NCBI GenBank assembly: GCA_028289455.1
Contig: JANQPN010000052.1
Location: forward strand, 22,129 to 86,128
Direction: 5' to 3'
DNA from: Wenzhouxiangellaceae bacterium
GTDB taxonomy: Bacteria; Pseudomonadota; Gammaproteobacteria; Xanthomonadales; Wenzhouxiangellaceae
DNA: 64,000 bases
A program made the position numbers and the translations under genes. Numbering within the stretch: the stretch's first letter is position 1; each line of letters begins with the position of its first letter. This document shows positions 34,668 to 43,727 of the stretch, piece after piece. A model generated the notes under the pieces. That model saw only the letters and a program-made list of their open reading frames with translations, ran no database searches and was not told where the DNA came from.

Positions 34668-35153
34668 ATGCATAAAACACCAGAAAATATTCGCCTGATG
34701 CTCGTGCCGTTTCAGCAGCTGTCAACAGCTCAGTTATATGCACTGCTTAAACTGCGCTGCGAAGTGTTTGTCGTCGAGCAGGAATGTATTTATCAGGATA
34801 TCGATGGGCTGGATGAGGTTGCCATGCATCTGCTGGTTGCTGATGTTTCAGCGCAACTGCTGGCCTATGCGCGCATATTGCCGCCCAGTACCGCCTTCCA
34901 AGAAGCTGCCATCGGCCGGATTGTGACCCACCGGAGCTGGCGAGGAAAAGGATATGGGCGGTGGTTAATCAGCCAAAGTGTTGAGTCTGCGCGGCAGCTT
35001 TATCCGGAAAAAGGCATACGTATCGGCGCACAGGCCCATCTGCAGGATTTCTATCAGGATTGTGGTTTTGAAACGGTGGGTGAGCCTTATGATGAGGACG
35101 GCATTTTACATGTGGAAATGCTGTGGTCGGGAACGCCACAGACTGAACAGTGA
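34668..35153 (+). CDS. elaA: GNAT-family N-acetyltransferase ElaA
   Basis: 161 residues. The ElaA pattern is clear: YALLKLRCEVFVVEQECIYQ, DIDGLDEVAMHLL, then the acetyl-CoA loop IVTHRSWRGKGYGRWLI and AQAHLQDFYQDCGFETVGEP. ElaA is a predicted GNAT acyltransferase of unknown physiological substrate. It is divergent from the SET-xthA pair and ends at a strong hairpin (35153-35177) shared with the convergent DUF1232 gene. Confidence 0.88.
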   Translation: MHKTPENIRLMLVPFQQLSTAQLYALLKLRCEVFVVEQECIYQDIDGLDEVAMHLLVADVSAQLLAYARILPPSTAFQEAAIGRIVTHRSWRGKGYGRWLISQSVESARQLYPEKGIRIGAQAHLQDFYQDCGFETVGEPYDEDGILHVEMLWSGTPQTEQ

Positions 35154-35177
35154 ACCTCCCGGGCTTCCCGGGAGGTT
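35153..35177. terminator. strong hairpin between convergent genes
   Basis: AACCTCCCGGG (35153-35163) and CCCGGGAGGTT (35167-35177) form a perfect 11-bp stem with a 3-nt loop between elaA and the leftward DUF1232 gene. No T-run follows on either strand, so it may act as a barrier for both transcripts together with Rho, or simply as a 3' stabiliser. Confidence 0.6.
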
Positions 35178-35190
35178 GAAAATACAGGGG

Positions 35191-35775
35191 TTATCTGAAC
35201 AGAGAAAAACCTGCTACGGAACCGCCGCTGCGTGAACTGCTGCGTGAGCCGCGGCTGCTGCGCCGCCGCCGGCGCATTCTGGAGTGCAGTTCTTTACGAC
35301 GCCCATGGGCCCAGTCTGCCTTGTCCATGGTATCGACTTCTTCACCGCGCCGGGTGGCTTCGGCAGAACGGTAAACACAGAAGTCATTGTAGGCTTCAAT
35401 TTCGTGTTTCAGCTGCCGGCAGATCAGTTCGATCATGATGGCATCATCAAGATAACCCAGCCCCGGAATATTGTCCGGAATAAGATCTTCGGGATCAGCG
35501 AAATAAGCCAGTGCGCTGAGTACCCGGCCGCGCTCTGGTTCTTCCAGATCCCAGCCTTTGTCTTCCAGCATGGAGATCAAAGTGCCCAGTTTGCCGATGC
35601 GCTCGCTGATAAAGTCCGGTGTTTCAGATTCATCAACATCTTTCAGCACGCTTTTAGCCTGCGATAGGATCGTTTCCGGCGACAAAGTCTTCATCGCGCT
35701 GCTGGCTTTGGTCATTACCTGTTTAAAGTGCGTCAGATCAGATTCTGACAGATCGAAGGTTATTCTCATGCTCAT
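35191..35775 (-). CDS. DUF1232 (YkvA-like) protein
   Basis: 194 residues. The DUF1232 core is ALAYFADPEDLIPDNIPGLG followed by YLDDAIMIELICRQL, the conserved D-P-x-D-x-I-P and Asp-Asp pattern. The usual hydrophobic helix is weak here, so the protein may be soluble. The C-terminal 40 residues are extremely Arg/Ser-rich (RMRRRRRSSRGSRSSSRSGG), which could bind nucleic acid or membranes. The function of DUF1232 is unknown. The start at 35775 has a second ATG two codons later. Confidence 0.78.
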   Translation of the reverse strand: MSMRITFDLSESDLTHFKQVMTKASSAMKTLSPETILSQAKSVLKDVDESETPDFISERIGKLGTLISMLEDKGWDLEEPERGRVLSALAYFADPEDLIPDNIPGLGYLDDAIMIELICRQLKHEIEAYNDFCVYRSAEATRRGEEVDTMDKADWAHGRRKELHSRMRRRRRSSRGSRSSSRSGGSVAGFSLFR

Positions 35776-35876
35776 GATGATTATCCGTGATTAATGTTGA
35801 CTACGTTAGCGGCACGCTGTGAAGTCGTCAAATGCCGGTTCAATTAGAACTGGATTGGGTAAATAATTCAACTGTT

Positions 35877-36275
35877 TCAGGCATTAGCGGCGGTGTTGAT
35901 AAACAACCCCAGCACGCTGGCAAACCCGACCAGCCAGAAAACCGAGCGCATGCCGGCCCAGTCGCGCAGATAGCATATGCCGTATAGTATCCGTGCAGCG
36001 ATAAAGGTTATTGCATAGATATTGATGGTCTGCTGATCAAGGGATAACTGCTGGGCAATAATCACTGCAGCGGCAAATGCCGGAAAAGCTTCAAAGGAAT
36101 TTAACTGAGCCCAATGCGCGCGCCGCTGATGACCTTGAACAGATTCAAGGAACTCCCGGGGCTTTTGATTATCGTAACGTTTTCCAGTGCCGGTTTTGGC
36201 GATGCCGGTGAAAATGTAGGGCATTACTGCGGCGGCGAACACACACCAATAGGCAATGGTCATAACTGTTTCCAT
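35877..36275 (-). CDS. MAPEG-family membrane protein
   Basis: 132 residues with four membrane helices. The MAPEG signature lies around residues 38-75 (NQKPREFLESVQGHQRRAHW, then AQLNSFEAFPAFAAAVI), followed by ARILYGICYLRD. Eukaryotic MAPEG enzymes conjugate glutathione to lipid substrates; the role of the bacterial members is unclear. It stands alone between two intergenic gaps of about 100 bases. Confidence 0.83.
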   Translation of the reverse strand: METVMTIAYWCVFAAAVMPYIFTGIAKTGTGKRYDNQKPREFLESVQGHQRRAHWAQLNSFEAFPAFAAAVIIAQQLSLDQQTINIYAITFIAARILYGICYLRDWAGMRSVFWLVGFASVLGLFINTAANA

Positions 36276-36385
36276 GGTTACAGGTGTTTACCATTGTAGC
36301 GGAAACAGGCACATGACAGCTGTGCGTATTGCCAGTAGTATGTCGCGCTGCTTGTGCGCATGGACTTAAGGATAGACCACTAGTT

Positions 36386-38518
36386 ATGAATTGCTTTAAA
36401 TCAGTTTGGCTTGCTATGGCGCTGTTGCTGGCGGGACAGCCGGCAATGGCCCAGTCTGCTTCGGACGGGGCGCCAAACGAGCAGCGCGATGATGATGCGC
36501 AGGCAGAGCAGGCCCAGCAGCCGGATGCACCGGCCCGGGCGATGGAGCGGCTGGTGGTGACCGCCGGCCGTCAGGAGCAGGCATTGCTGGAAACCAGCAG
36601 GCCGACCACACTGGTGACCGGTGAAGACCTGCGCAGCATCGGTGCAGCCATTGTTACTGATGCGTTGCGTGGTACCGCCGGCGTATTTGTGCAGCAGACC
36701 ACACCCGGACAGGGTATTCCGATTGTACGTGGCCTGAAAGGCTCGGAAGTATTGCATCTGGTTGACGGGTTTCGATTGAATAACGCCTTTTTCCGGAATG
36801 CTCCCAGTCAATATTTTGCTCTGGTTGATCCATTGAATGTGGATGCTGTGGAAGTAGTTCGCGGTCCGGCATCGACACTCTACGGCAGCGATGCCCTGGG
36901 CGGTGCCGTGCAGTTGCTTACACGCAGGCCGGAGCCGCGCAGCGGTGCCGAACCCTGGCACGAGGGACGAGTAGTGGGGCGGTTCGCCAGTGCCAATAAT
37001 GAACTGCTGGGCCATGCCGAACTGGTTGGCGGCTGGGGCGATTCAGCCATCAAGCTGTCGGCAACTTACCAGGACGTGGGTAACCGACGCACCGGTTTCG
37101 GCGAGCGTATCCGGCCCTCCGATTACACTGCCCGTGCCGGCAGCGCGACCTGGGTATGGCAGCCATCGGCCGTTGATGAGTTAACGGTTGACCTGCAATA
37201 CCTGAACCAGCCCAATACACCGCGTGTGGATGAACTGGTGGTTGGATTCGGCCAGACTGAGCCGGCTTCGGAGGTCTTTCAGTTCGAACCCAACAACCGG
37301 TTGTTTGGCAAAGTCCGCTACGAGCGGGCGCAGCCGTTTGCGCTGGCTGACCGGTTTGTACTGCAGGTGGGCTGGCAGCAGATCAAGGATGACCGCCGGG
37401 CGCGTGACACCGGAGACCCGGTGGAACGGCGCGAGCGCAATGAAAGTGAATTATTCGGTACCACTCTGGAACTGGACAAGCGCCTGGGGGATCATTTACT
37501 GACCTACGGGTTTGAGGCGTATCTGGATAAGGTGCGCAGCACCCGTTTTGAAACCAACCTGGATACCGGCGAGTTCAATCAGGTGGCGGCACGCTTTCCG
37601 GACGGGTCGGAATTCAACAGCTTTGCCCTGTATATCCACGACGAATGGCAGGTGCTGCCCTGGCTGCGTGCTGATTTTGGTCTGCGGTACAGTTTCTACG
37701 ATATCAACCTGGCGTCTAATTTCGGTACGCCGACTGCCAATATTAACCCGGATGACCTGACCGGAAATTTATCGCTGATCTGGTCGCTGAATGATCAGCA
37801 CCGGTTGATTACCGGCATAAGCCGCGGCTTTCGGGCGCCGAATATTTTTGACCTGGGCACCCTGGGTGAACGGCCCGGCAACCGGTTTAATATAGCCAGT
37901 CAGAATCTCGGCCCAGAACAGATCTGGACCTATGATTTCGGTTGGCGATTCCAAAACCAGTCGGTGGCTGCTGAGGTGTTTTTGTATTACTCGGATGCCA
38001 GTGACCTGATTACCTCACAGTTGACCGGCGATGTTACTGACTCAGGCCGTTTTATTGTGCAGTCAGCCAATCTAAACAGTGCTGAGTTGTATGGTGTTGA
38101 AGGCGGCCTGGACTGGTTTGTCGGTCGGAACTGGTCCGTTAATGCGGTATTTAATTATGTACGCGCCACCGAGAATGCCGTTGACGGCACCACCACGCCG
38201 GGTGATCGAATTCCTCCGTTGAACGGCCGTCTTGGTCTGGTCTGGCAGCCAAGCAGCCAATGGCGGGTAGAACCCTATCTGTTTGCAGCAGCAGACCAAA
38301 ACCGGCTGAGTGACCGTGATATCCGGGATTCGCGTATTGATCCTAACGGCACACCGGGTTTTGTAACACTTAATGTACATGCGACCTGGTCGCCGAACCC
38401 CCGTCTGGATATACGCTTGCGGCTGGAAAATATTACCGACAACGGTTTCCGTGAGCATGGATCGGGAATTGATGCACCCGGTATTAATGCTGCTATTGAA
38501 ATCGAGCAGCGCTTTTAG
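36386..38518 (+). CDS. TonB-dependent receptor, haem/haemoglobin type
   Basis: 710 residues. A signal peptide (LAMALLLAGQPAMAQ) is followed by an acidic spacer and a plug (MERLVVTAGRQEQALLETSR, then DALRGTAGVFVQQTTPGQGI and VLHLVDGFRLNNAFFRNAPS). VEVVRGPASTLYGSDALGGA is the classical plug end. Barrel sequence such as DLQYLNQPNTPRVDEL and SRGFRAPNIFDLG is typical of the TonB haemoglobin/transferrin/lactoferrin receptor group, so haem or a haem protein is the most likely ligand. The start is the ATG at 36386; an upstream extension lacks a signal peptide at its N-terminus. No haem-degradation gene is nearby. Confidence 0.86.
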   Translation: MNCFKSVWLAMALLLAGQPAMAQSASDGAPNEQRDDDAQAEQAQQPDAPARAMERLVVTAGRQEQALLETSRPTTLVTGEDLRSIGAAIVTDALRGTAGVFVQQTTPGQGIPIVRGLKGSEVLHLVDGFRLNNAFFRNAPSQYFALVDPLNVDAVEVVRGPASTLYGSDALGGAVQLLTRRPEPRSGAEPWHEGRVVGRFASANNELLGHAELVGGWGDSAIKLSATYQDVGNRRTGFGERIRPSDYTARAGSATWVWQPSAVDELTVDLQYLNQPNTPRVDELVVGFGQTEPASEVFQFEPNNRLFGKVRYERAQPFALADRFVLQVGWQQIKDDRRARDTGDPVERRERNESELFGTTLELDKRLGDHLLTYGFEAYLDKVRSTRFETNLDTGEFNQVAARFPDGSEFNSFALYIHDEWQVLPWLRADFGLRYSFYDINLASNFGTPTANINPDDLTGNLSLIWSLNDQHRLITGISRGFRAPNIFDLGTLGERPGNRFNIASQNLGPEQIWTYDFGWRFQNQSVAAEVFLYYSDASDLITSQLTGDVTDSGRFIVQSANLNSAELYGVEGGLDWFVGRNWSVNAVFNYVRATENAVDGTTTPGDRIPPLNGRLGLVWQPSSQWRVEPYLFAAADQNRLSDRDIRDSRIDPNGTPGFVTLNVHATWSPNPRLDIRLRLENITDNGFREHGSGIDAPGINAAIEIEQRF

Positions 38519-38626
38519 CCTTAAAACAAAAGATCTGCAGTGTCCCGGGGTGCAATCTTCCTGCCGCCCCCCTACAATCCAATGCTGATGATTCATTCCT
38601 AAGCAAACTTTGTGGAAGCCAGGTCA

Positions 38627-39820
38627 ATGCACAAAATCAAACCAACATTCATTCAGGCAATGCTGCTGTTCTTCATTGCTGCTGTATTCAGTACATCAAT
38701 ACTGGCCGATAACCAGGAAAAAGCACGCCAGCTGGCCTACAAATACCTGATTGCCGATACCCATATTGATGTTCCATATCGTCTGCAGGATGGCTGGCAG
38801 GATGTTACCCACGCCACACACAGCGGAGATTTCGACTATCCCCGCGCCAAGGCAGGCGGTCTGGATCTGGTGTTCATGTCAATTTACACTCCGGCTGCCT
38901 ATGACGGGCCGGGAGGACATTGGCAACTGGCCAACCTGCTGATCGATGGTGTTGAAGCGCTGGCTGCCCGGGCACCGGACAAGTTCGTGATGGTGCATGA
39001 GCCGCAACAGGTAGCGGATGCGCATGCATCCGGGCAGATTGCGCTGGCGCTGGGTATGGAAAACGGCTCTCCGATCCGTACGCTGGAAGACGTTCAGTTT
39101 TTCCATGAGCGGGGCGTTCGTTATGTCACGCTGGCGCATAGTCTCAGCAATGCCATATCCGACTCTTCCTATGATGAAGCACGTCCGAATAACGGGCTGA
39201 GTGAGTTCGGGCGGCAGGTTGTTGCTGAAATGAACCGGCTGGGAATCATGATTGATGTCTCACACCTCAGCGATAAAGCAATTGAGGATGTGCTGGAAGT
39301 GACCACTGACCCGGTGGTAGCAACCCATTCATCGGCACGCCACTTTACCCCTGGGTTTGAGCGCAACCTAAGTGATGAGCTGATCAAAGGCATTGCGGAA
39401 AACGGTGGGGTAGTGCATATCAACTTCGGTTCCAGCTTCCTGACCGCAGAAGCCAATCGCTGGTTTGATGATTTTGCTGCGGCGCGTGAGGCACATATCG
39501 AGGAAAATGAACTCGGGGAAGATAGCGAAGCGGTTGAGCAGTTCAACAATTCCTACCGGGAAGCGCATCCATTCCCGTTCGCCGGCGTGTCAGATGTGGT
39601 AGCGCACATCAAACACATTATTGATCTGGTAGGCGTAGACCACGTGGGTCTGGGTTCTGATTTTGACGGGGTTGGAGATTCACTGCCGGTAGGCCTGAAA
39701 GATGCGTCACAGTTTCCCAATCTGATTGCCGCTTTGCTGGATGCCGGCTGCAGTGAAGCTGATATCGAAAAAATTCTGGGCAGTAACCTGATGCGGGTCT
39801 GGTTTGCCGCACAGGGATAA
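38627..39820 (+). CDS. M19 membrane dipeptidase (renal dipeptidase-like)
   Basis: 397 residues. A signal peptide (about 1-27) is followed by the M19 amidohydrolase barrel: ADTHIDVPYR with zinc ligands His46 and Asp48, LALGMENGSP with the bridging Glu, VTLAHSLSN, VATHSSARHF, and GLGSDFDG near the end. The family hydrolyses dipeptides, including D-amino-acid-containing ones. It should act in the periplasm. ATG 38627 is chosen over a GTG at 38612 because it begins a proper signal peptide. A hairpin follows at 39843-39863. Confidence 0.88.
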   Translation: MHKIKPTFIQAMLLFFIAAVFSTSILADNQEKARQLAYKYLIADTHIDVPYRLQDGWQDVTHATHSGDFDYPRAKAGGLDLVFMSIYTPAAYDGPGGHWQLANLLIDGVEALAARAPDKFVMVHEPQQVADAHASGQIALALGMENGSPIRTLEDVQFFHERGVRYVTLAHSLSNAISDSSYDEARPNNGLSEFGRQVVAEMNRLGIMIDVSHLSDKAIEDVLEVTTDPVVATHSSARHFTPGFERNLSDELIKGIAENGGVVHINFGSSFLTAEANRWFDDFAAAREAHIEENELGEDSEAVEQFNNSYREAHPFPFAGVSDVVAHIKHIIDLVGVDHVGLGSDFDGVGDSLPVGLKDASQFPNLIAALLDAGCSEADIEKILGSNLMRVWFAAQG

Positions 39821-39842
39821 TCGCGTACCACCATACATAGAT

Positions 39843-39863
39843 GGAGCGGATTTTATCCGCTCC
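39843..39863 (+). terminator. hairpin after the dipeptidase gene
   Basis: GGAGCGGAT and ATCCGCTCC form a perfect 9-bp stem with a TTT loop, 23 bases after the dipeptidase stop. No T-run follows, so termination is likely but not certain. Confidence 0.5.
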
Positions 39864-40012
39864 GGCACGACCATATTCCATCCGTTCGGATATTAAGTCT
39901 CCCCTGTTGATCGCAGCAAAAGGTCGCACAGACCGATCCACAGCATCCCAATTGACGATGTTGTGTTAAATTTGCCGGCTGAACATTAACACCACAGTCA
40001 CGGGGAGTGATC

Positions 40013-43000
40013 ATGCGTGCATCGTCAATTCAACTGAAACGTTTCTTTGCGCTCATTATTTTGAGCACCTGTTTTGCTGCCGTCAGTCCGGCGCAGGAAG
40101 ACGCCGATCCGTTCGCCAATCTCGAGTGGCGGCCTATCGGACCAGTCAATATGAGCGGCCGGGTAGCCGATGTGGAAGGCGTCCCTGGCGATCCGAATCT
40201 GCTGTATGTCGGAACAGCTTCCGGCGGTATCTGGAAAACCACCAACGGCGGGATGACTTTTTCATCGTTGTTCGATCAGCAGGAAGTGGCCTCGATTGGT
40301 GATCTGGGTGTAGCACCGAACAACCCGGATGTGGTTTATGCGGGCACCGGTGAGTCCAATGTGCGCAATTCGGTGTCAGTCGGCCGCGGGGTTTATCGCA
40401 GCACCGACGGCGGCGCCAACTGGTCTTTCCTGGGACTGGAGAACACCCGGCATATTTCCCGGGTACTGGTATCCAGCCATGACCAGGACACGGTTTTTGT
40501 CGGTGCCCTGGGTAGCATTTTCGCTCCCAGCGAAAGCCGGGGGGTCTTTCGTTCAACCGATGGCGGTCAGAACTGGGACAAAACCCTGTATATCGATGAG
40601 TACCACGGGGTGTCGGATATGGATATCGATCCGGCCAATCCGAACATACTGTTTGCCGGCATGTGGCGTTTTGAGCGCAAGCCGTGGACCCACCGTTCCG
40701 GCAGTGAGGAAGGCGGGGTGTTCAAATCCATTGACGGTGGCCAAACCTGGAAAAAAATTGAACAGGGTCTGCCCAAGCTGATAGGTCGTATCGGTGTCAA
40801 AATTGCCCCCAGCAATCCGAATGTAGTGTACGTGATTGCCGAATCCGATGAAGGCACGTTATTCCGATCGGACGATCGTGGCGAGACCTTCACCAAGGTG
40901 ACAGATCAGGTCAGCATCGTTTCGCGTGGTTTGTATTACACCGACATGCGTGTCGATCCGGCCGATGAGAACCGCCTGTATTCGGTATCCAGTCTGTTGC
41001 AGCGCAGTATAGACGGCGGCAAAACCTGGGCGCGCATTGCACCGAGCATTCATATCGACTTTCATTCCATGTGGATTGACCCCACCAATGCCCAGCGGAT
41101 GTGGGTAGGCCAGGATGGCGGTGTGGCGTTTTCCATTAATCACGGCGATAACTGGACCCCGGCCCGCACGCTGCCGATCGGTCAGTTTTATCAGATCTTT
41201 GCTGAAAACGGATCAGGTCCGTTCTACCGCCTGGGGGGCGGCCTGCAGGATAACGGAACCTGGATCGGGCCTTCCCGCACACGCGAGTTTGCCGGTGTCT
41301 ATACCGACGACTGGCACATGTTCAGTTTCGGCGACGCCTATTGGGTAGTGCCGCATCCAACCGATGAAGATGTGTTCATCAGCGAAGCGCAGGGCGGTGC
41401 CATTTTCCGCACCAACCTGAACAGCCGTCAGCAGCTGGACATTAACCCGCAGACACGGCGTAATGACGGCGGTCCGGTTGAAGACCTGGAATACCGGTTC
41501 AACTGGAACAGCCCGATTATTCAGTCTCCGCATGATCCGCTGACGGTGTATTTCGGTGGCAACGTGGTATTCAAAACAACCGATTTTGGTGATACCTGGA
41601 CCCAGATCAGTCCTGATCTGACCACCAATGATCCGGAAAAACAGGGTCCTGCCGGCGGCCCGGCCTGGTATGAGAATACCGTGGCCGAATGGCATACCAC
41701 CATTATCAGTCTGACTGAATCCCCGCATACCGCAGGTGTGCTGTGGGTTGGCACCGATGACGGCAATATCCAGTTGAGCAGAGATGGCGGAGACAATTGG
41801 GATGAGGTGAGACGTCCTTCGGACATCGATGAGTTTTCACCGGTATCGCACATTGAGCCATCGCGCACTGAGGCAGGCGTGGCATATGTCTCGTTTGACC
41901 GGCATATGTTCGACGACTACCAGGCGCATATTTTCCGTACCGATAATTTCGGCCGCAGCTGGAGCAGAATCACTGACGGTCTGCCGGATTATGCCTGGGT
42001 GTGGGTAGTCCGTGAGGATTTGCGCAATGCCGATGTGTTGTACGCAGGTACTGAGTTTGGTTTGTTCGTGTCGCATGACCGGGGTGACAACTGGCAGGAA
42101 CTGGATATGAAAAACCTGCCGACCGTCAGCATCCACGATATTGTCCAGCATCCGCGGCGCAATGATCTGCTGCTCGGCACCCATGGCCGGGCAATCTGGA
42201 TGCTGGATGACGTAACCCCGGTGCAGCAGTGGAATGATGATGTAGCCGACAGTGCGGCTCATTTGTTCCCCGTGCGTGACAGTTACCGGCATGCCCGCAG
42301 CTTTACCCGCTATGGCGAAGGCGACCACCGCTGGGTGACACCCAACCCGGCTTACGGTGCATTGCTGACCTATGTATTGAATGAGGTTCCTGAGCCCGGC
42401 GAAGGTGATCAGCAACCGGCAGGCGACGACTGGCTGACGCTGGACATTCTGAACAGTGACGGGGAAGTTATCCGGACTATTAAGGATGCCCCCAAAGCCA
42501 AGGGCATGAACCGTATTGCCTGGGATTTGAACATCGATCCACCTCGTTACCGTAGCGACAATGTCGGCGGCGGATTGTTCGGTGGGCCGACCACCGGACC
42601 TCAGGTTATGCCAGGACGCTACACAGCACGTTTGACGGTCAATGACACCACTTACAGCCAGGACATCAACGTGCTGATGGATCCTGCACTGGATGTTACC
42701 GAGGCAGGGCTTCAGGCCGAATATGACGCTACTGTACAGGTCAATGAAATGCTTTCCGGCGTGAATGACAGACTGCGGCTGCTGGATGCCGTCAAAGTAC
42801 AACTGGGTGATCGCAAGAACGAATTGAAATCGGTGAAACGTGAATTACCGGAAGAGGTGGAAGAAGCCTGGAAGACCTTTGCCGAAGCTGTGGACACACA
42901 GATCAGCAATATTGCCAGGGTTGAAGGAAAGCCGATCTGGAGCCAGTCACAATATATTACGGAACGCCTGAATGCCCTCAGCGGAACAGTCGGCGGCCAG

Positions 43001-43168
43001 TTCCAGGCACCCAGCCCGGCGCAGCAGGAATATCTGGCTGATATCAGCGATGAGTATCAGCAGGCCATGCAGGCGCTGGATAGCTTCTTTGCAAATCAGG
43101 TTGCCATGTTCAACCAGACTCTGTCCGATAATGATATTCCGCAGATTATGACTGAGCTGTCAGAGTAA
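40013..43168 (+). CDS. exported sortilin/BNR-repeat glycosyl-hydrolase-like protein
   Basis: 1051 residues. A signal peptide (RFFALIILSTCFAAVSPAQ) precedes long VPS10/sortilin-type beta-propeller repeats with BNR/Asp-box motifs: STDGGANWSF, STDGGQNWDK, SIDGGQTWKK, SDDRGETFTK, SIDGGKTWAR, SRDGGDNWDE, SHDRGDNWQE. The N-terminal NLEWRPIGPVNMSGRVADVE is characteristic of a large bacterial family annotated as 'glycosyl hydrolase', although no catalytic activity is proven. The last 300 residues include a DNxGGG-type hinge, a beta-domain (SDGEVIRTIKDAPK) and a helical, coiled-coil-like C-terminus. GTG at 40007 is two codons upstream; ATG 40013 is used, with GGGGAG upstream. Confidence 0.86.
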   Translation: MRASSIQLKRFFALIILSTCFAAVSPAQEDADPFANLEWRPIGPVNMSGRVADVEGVPGDPNLLYVGTASGGIWKTTNGGMTFSSLFDQQEVASIGDLGVAPNNPDVVYAGTGESNVRNSVSVGRGVYRSTDGGANWSFLGLENTRHISRVLVSSHDQDTVFVGALGSIFAPSESRGVFRSTDGGQNWDKTLYIDEYHGVSDMDIDPANPNILFAGMWRFERKPWTHRSGSEEGGVFKSIDGGQTWKKIEQGLPKLIGRIGVKIAPSNPNVVYVIAESDEGTLFRSDDRGETFTKVTDQVSIVSRGLYYTDMRVDPADENRLYSVSSLLQRSIDGGKTWARIAPSIHIDFHSMWIDPTNAQRMWVGQDGGVAFSINHGDNWTPARTLPIGQFYQIFAENGSGPFYRLGGGLQDNGTWIGPSRTREFAGVYTDDWHMFSFGDAYWVVPHPTDEDVFISEAQGGAIFRTNLNSRQQLDINPQTRRNDGGPVEDLEYRFNWNSPIIQSPHDPLTVYFGGNVVFKTTDFGDTWTQISPDLTTNDPEKQGPAGGPAWYENTVAEWHTTIISLTESPHTAGVLWVGTDDGNIQLSRDGGDNWDEVRRPSDIDEFSPVSHIEPSRTEAGVAYVSFDRHMFDDYQAHIFRTDNFGRSWSRITDGLPDYAWVWVVREDLRNADVLYAGTEFGLFVSHDRGDNWQELDMKNLPTVSIHDIVQHPRRNDLLLGTHGRAIWMLDDVTPVQQWNDDVADSAAHLFPVRDSYRHARSFTRYGEGDHRWVTPNPAYGALLTYVLNEVPEPGEGDQQPAGDDWLTLDILNSDGEVIRTIKDAPKAKGMNRIAWDLNIDPPRYRSDNVGGGLFGGPTTGPQVMPGRYTARLTVNDTTYSQDINVLMDPALDVTEAGLQAEYDATVQVNEMLSGVNDRLRLLDAVKVQLGDRKNELKSVKRELPEEVEEAWKTFAEAVDTQISNIARVEGKPIWSQSQYITERLNALSGTVGGQFQAPSPAQQEYLADISDEYQQAMQALDSFFANQVAMFNQTLSDNDIPQIMTELSE

Positions 43169-43182
43169 AATTTTCTATATCA

Positions 43183-43207
43183 CCCAGCACGGCAATGCCG
43201 TGCTGGG
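43183..43207 (+). terminator. hairpin after the sortilin-like gene
   Basis: CCCAGCACGGCA and TGCCGTGCTGGG are perfectly complementary around a single central base, giving a stem of about 10 bp after loop formation. It lies 15 bases after the stop codon at 43168. The following bases are only mildly T-rich. Confidence 0.65.
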
Positions 43208-43727
43208 CATATGATTTGCAACTACTCAACACAACTTAACCTAGACCCCAATTGTTAAGTTATTTCCTTTCGACAACACTCGTTGTCGCTGTATTCCCAG
43301 CAGTAGAAGCTACTTGCTAATGCAATAAGGCTAGTCTCTTAATCAACACTTGATCAGTAGCAGAGAAACTGATTGAAAGCTTGTATGGAAATGCGTCGCT
43401 ATGCAGCGTAGATTGGCGGTTCTCTGCTGTTAATTTCAGCCCTTAGTCTATTCCTTGAACTTAATTGGCCGGTTTTATTCCTGTTTTACGTCTGTATGGA
43501 TAAGGAATGGAAGATTTAAGAAGGATGTTCCTAAAGTATTGCTTAAGCGATTTTACCCCGGTTGCTTGATCGGTCATCGGTTATTTGGTTTGTCAGTGCT
43601 GTAATAGTAAGGCCATAGGGCAGAGACCAGTAAAGGGTATAGAACGCTGTAAGAATTAGTTGATATTCAGGTGAATTCTATCTGGATTTAGAGGTTTGAT
43701 AATTAAATTTAATTAAGGTTTCTCACT
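43208..43727 (+). other. long AT-rich leader region of the Rhs gene with inverted repeats
   Basis: No open frame of note was seen in these 520 bases. They hold several inverted repeats: ACTTAAC/GTTAAGT (43234-43260), a tight CGACAAC-ACTC-GTTGTCG hairpin (43271-43288), and AGCAGAGAA/TTCTCTGCT (43359-43428) enclosing a smaller CGCT-ATGC-AGCG hairpin. The last 40 bases are very AT-rich (TTGATAATTAAATTTAATTA) with AAGG before the Rhs ATG. This may be a structured 5' leader or a regulatory region for the giant gene; I do not recognise a known RNA family. Confidence 0.4.

Noticed and set aside
41837..42802. 321-codon minus-strand frame opposite the sortilin-like gene
   Set aside because: Shadow of a repeat-rich, high-GC coding strand; no family features.
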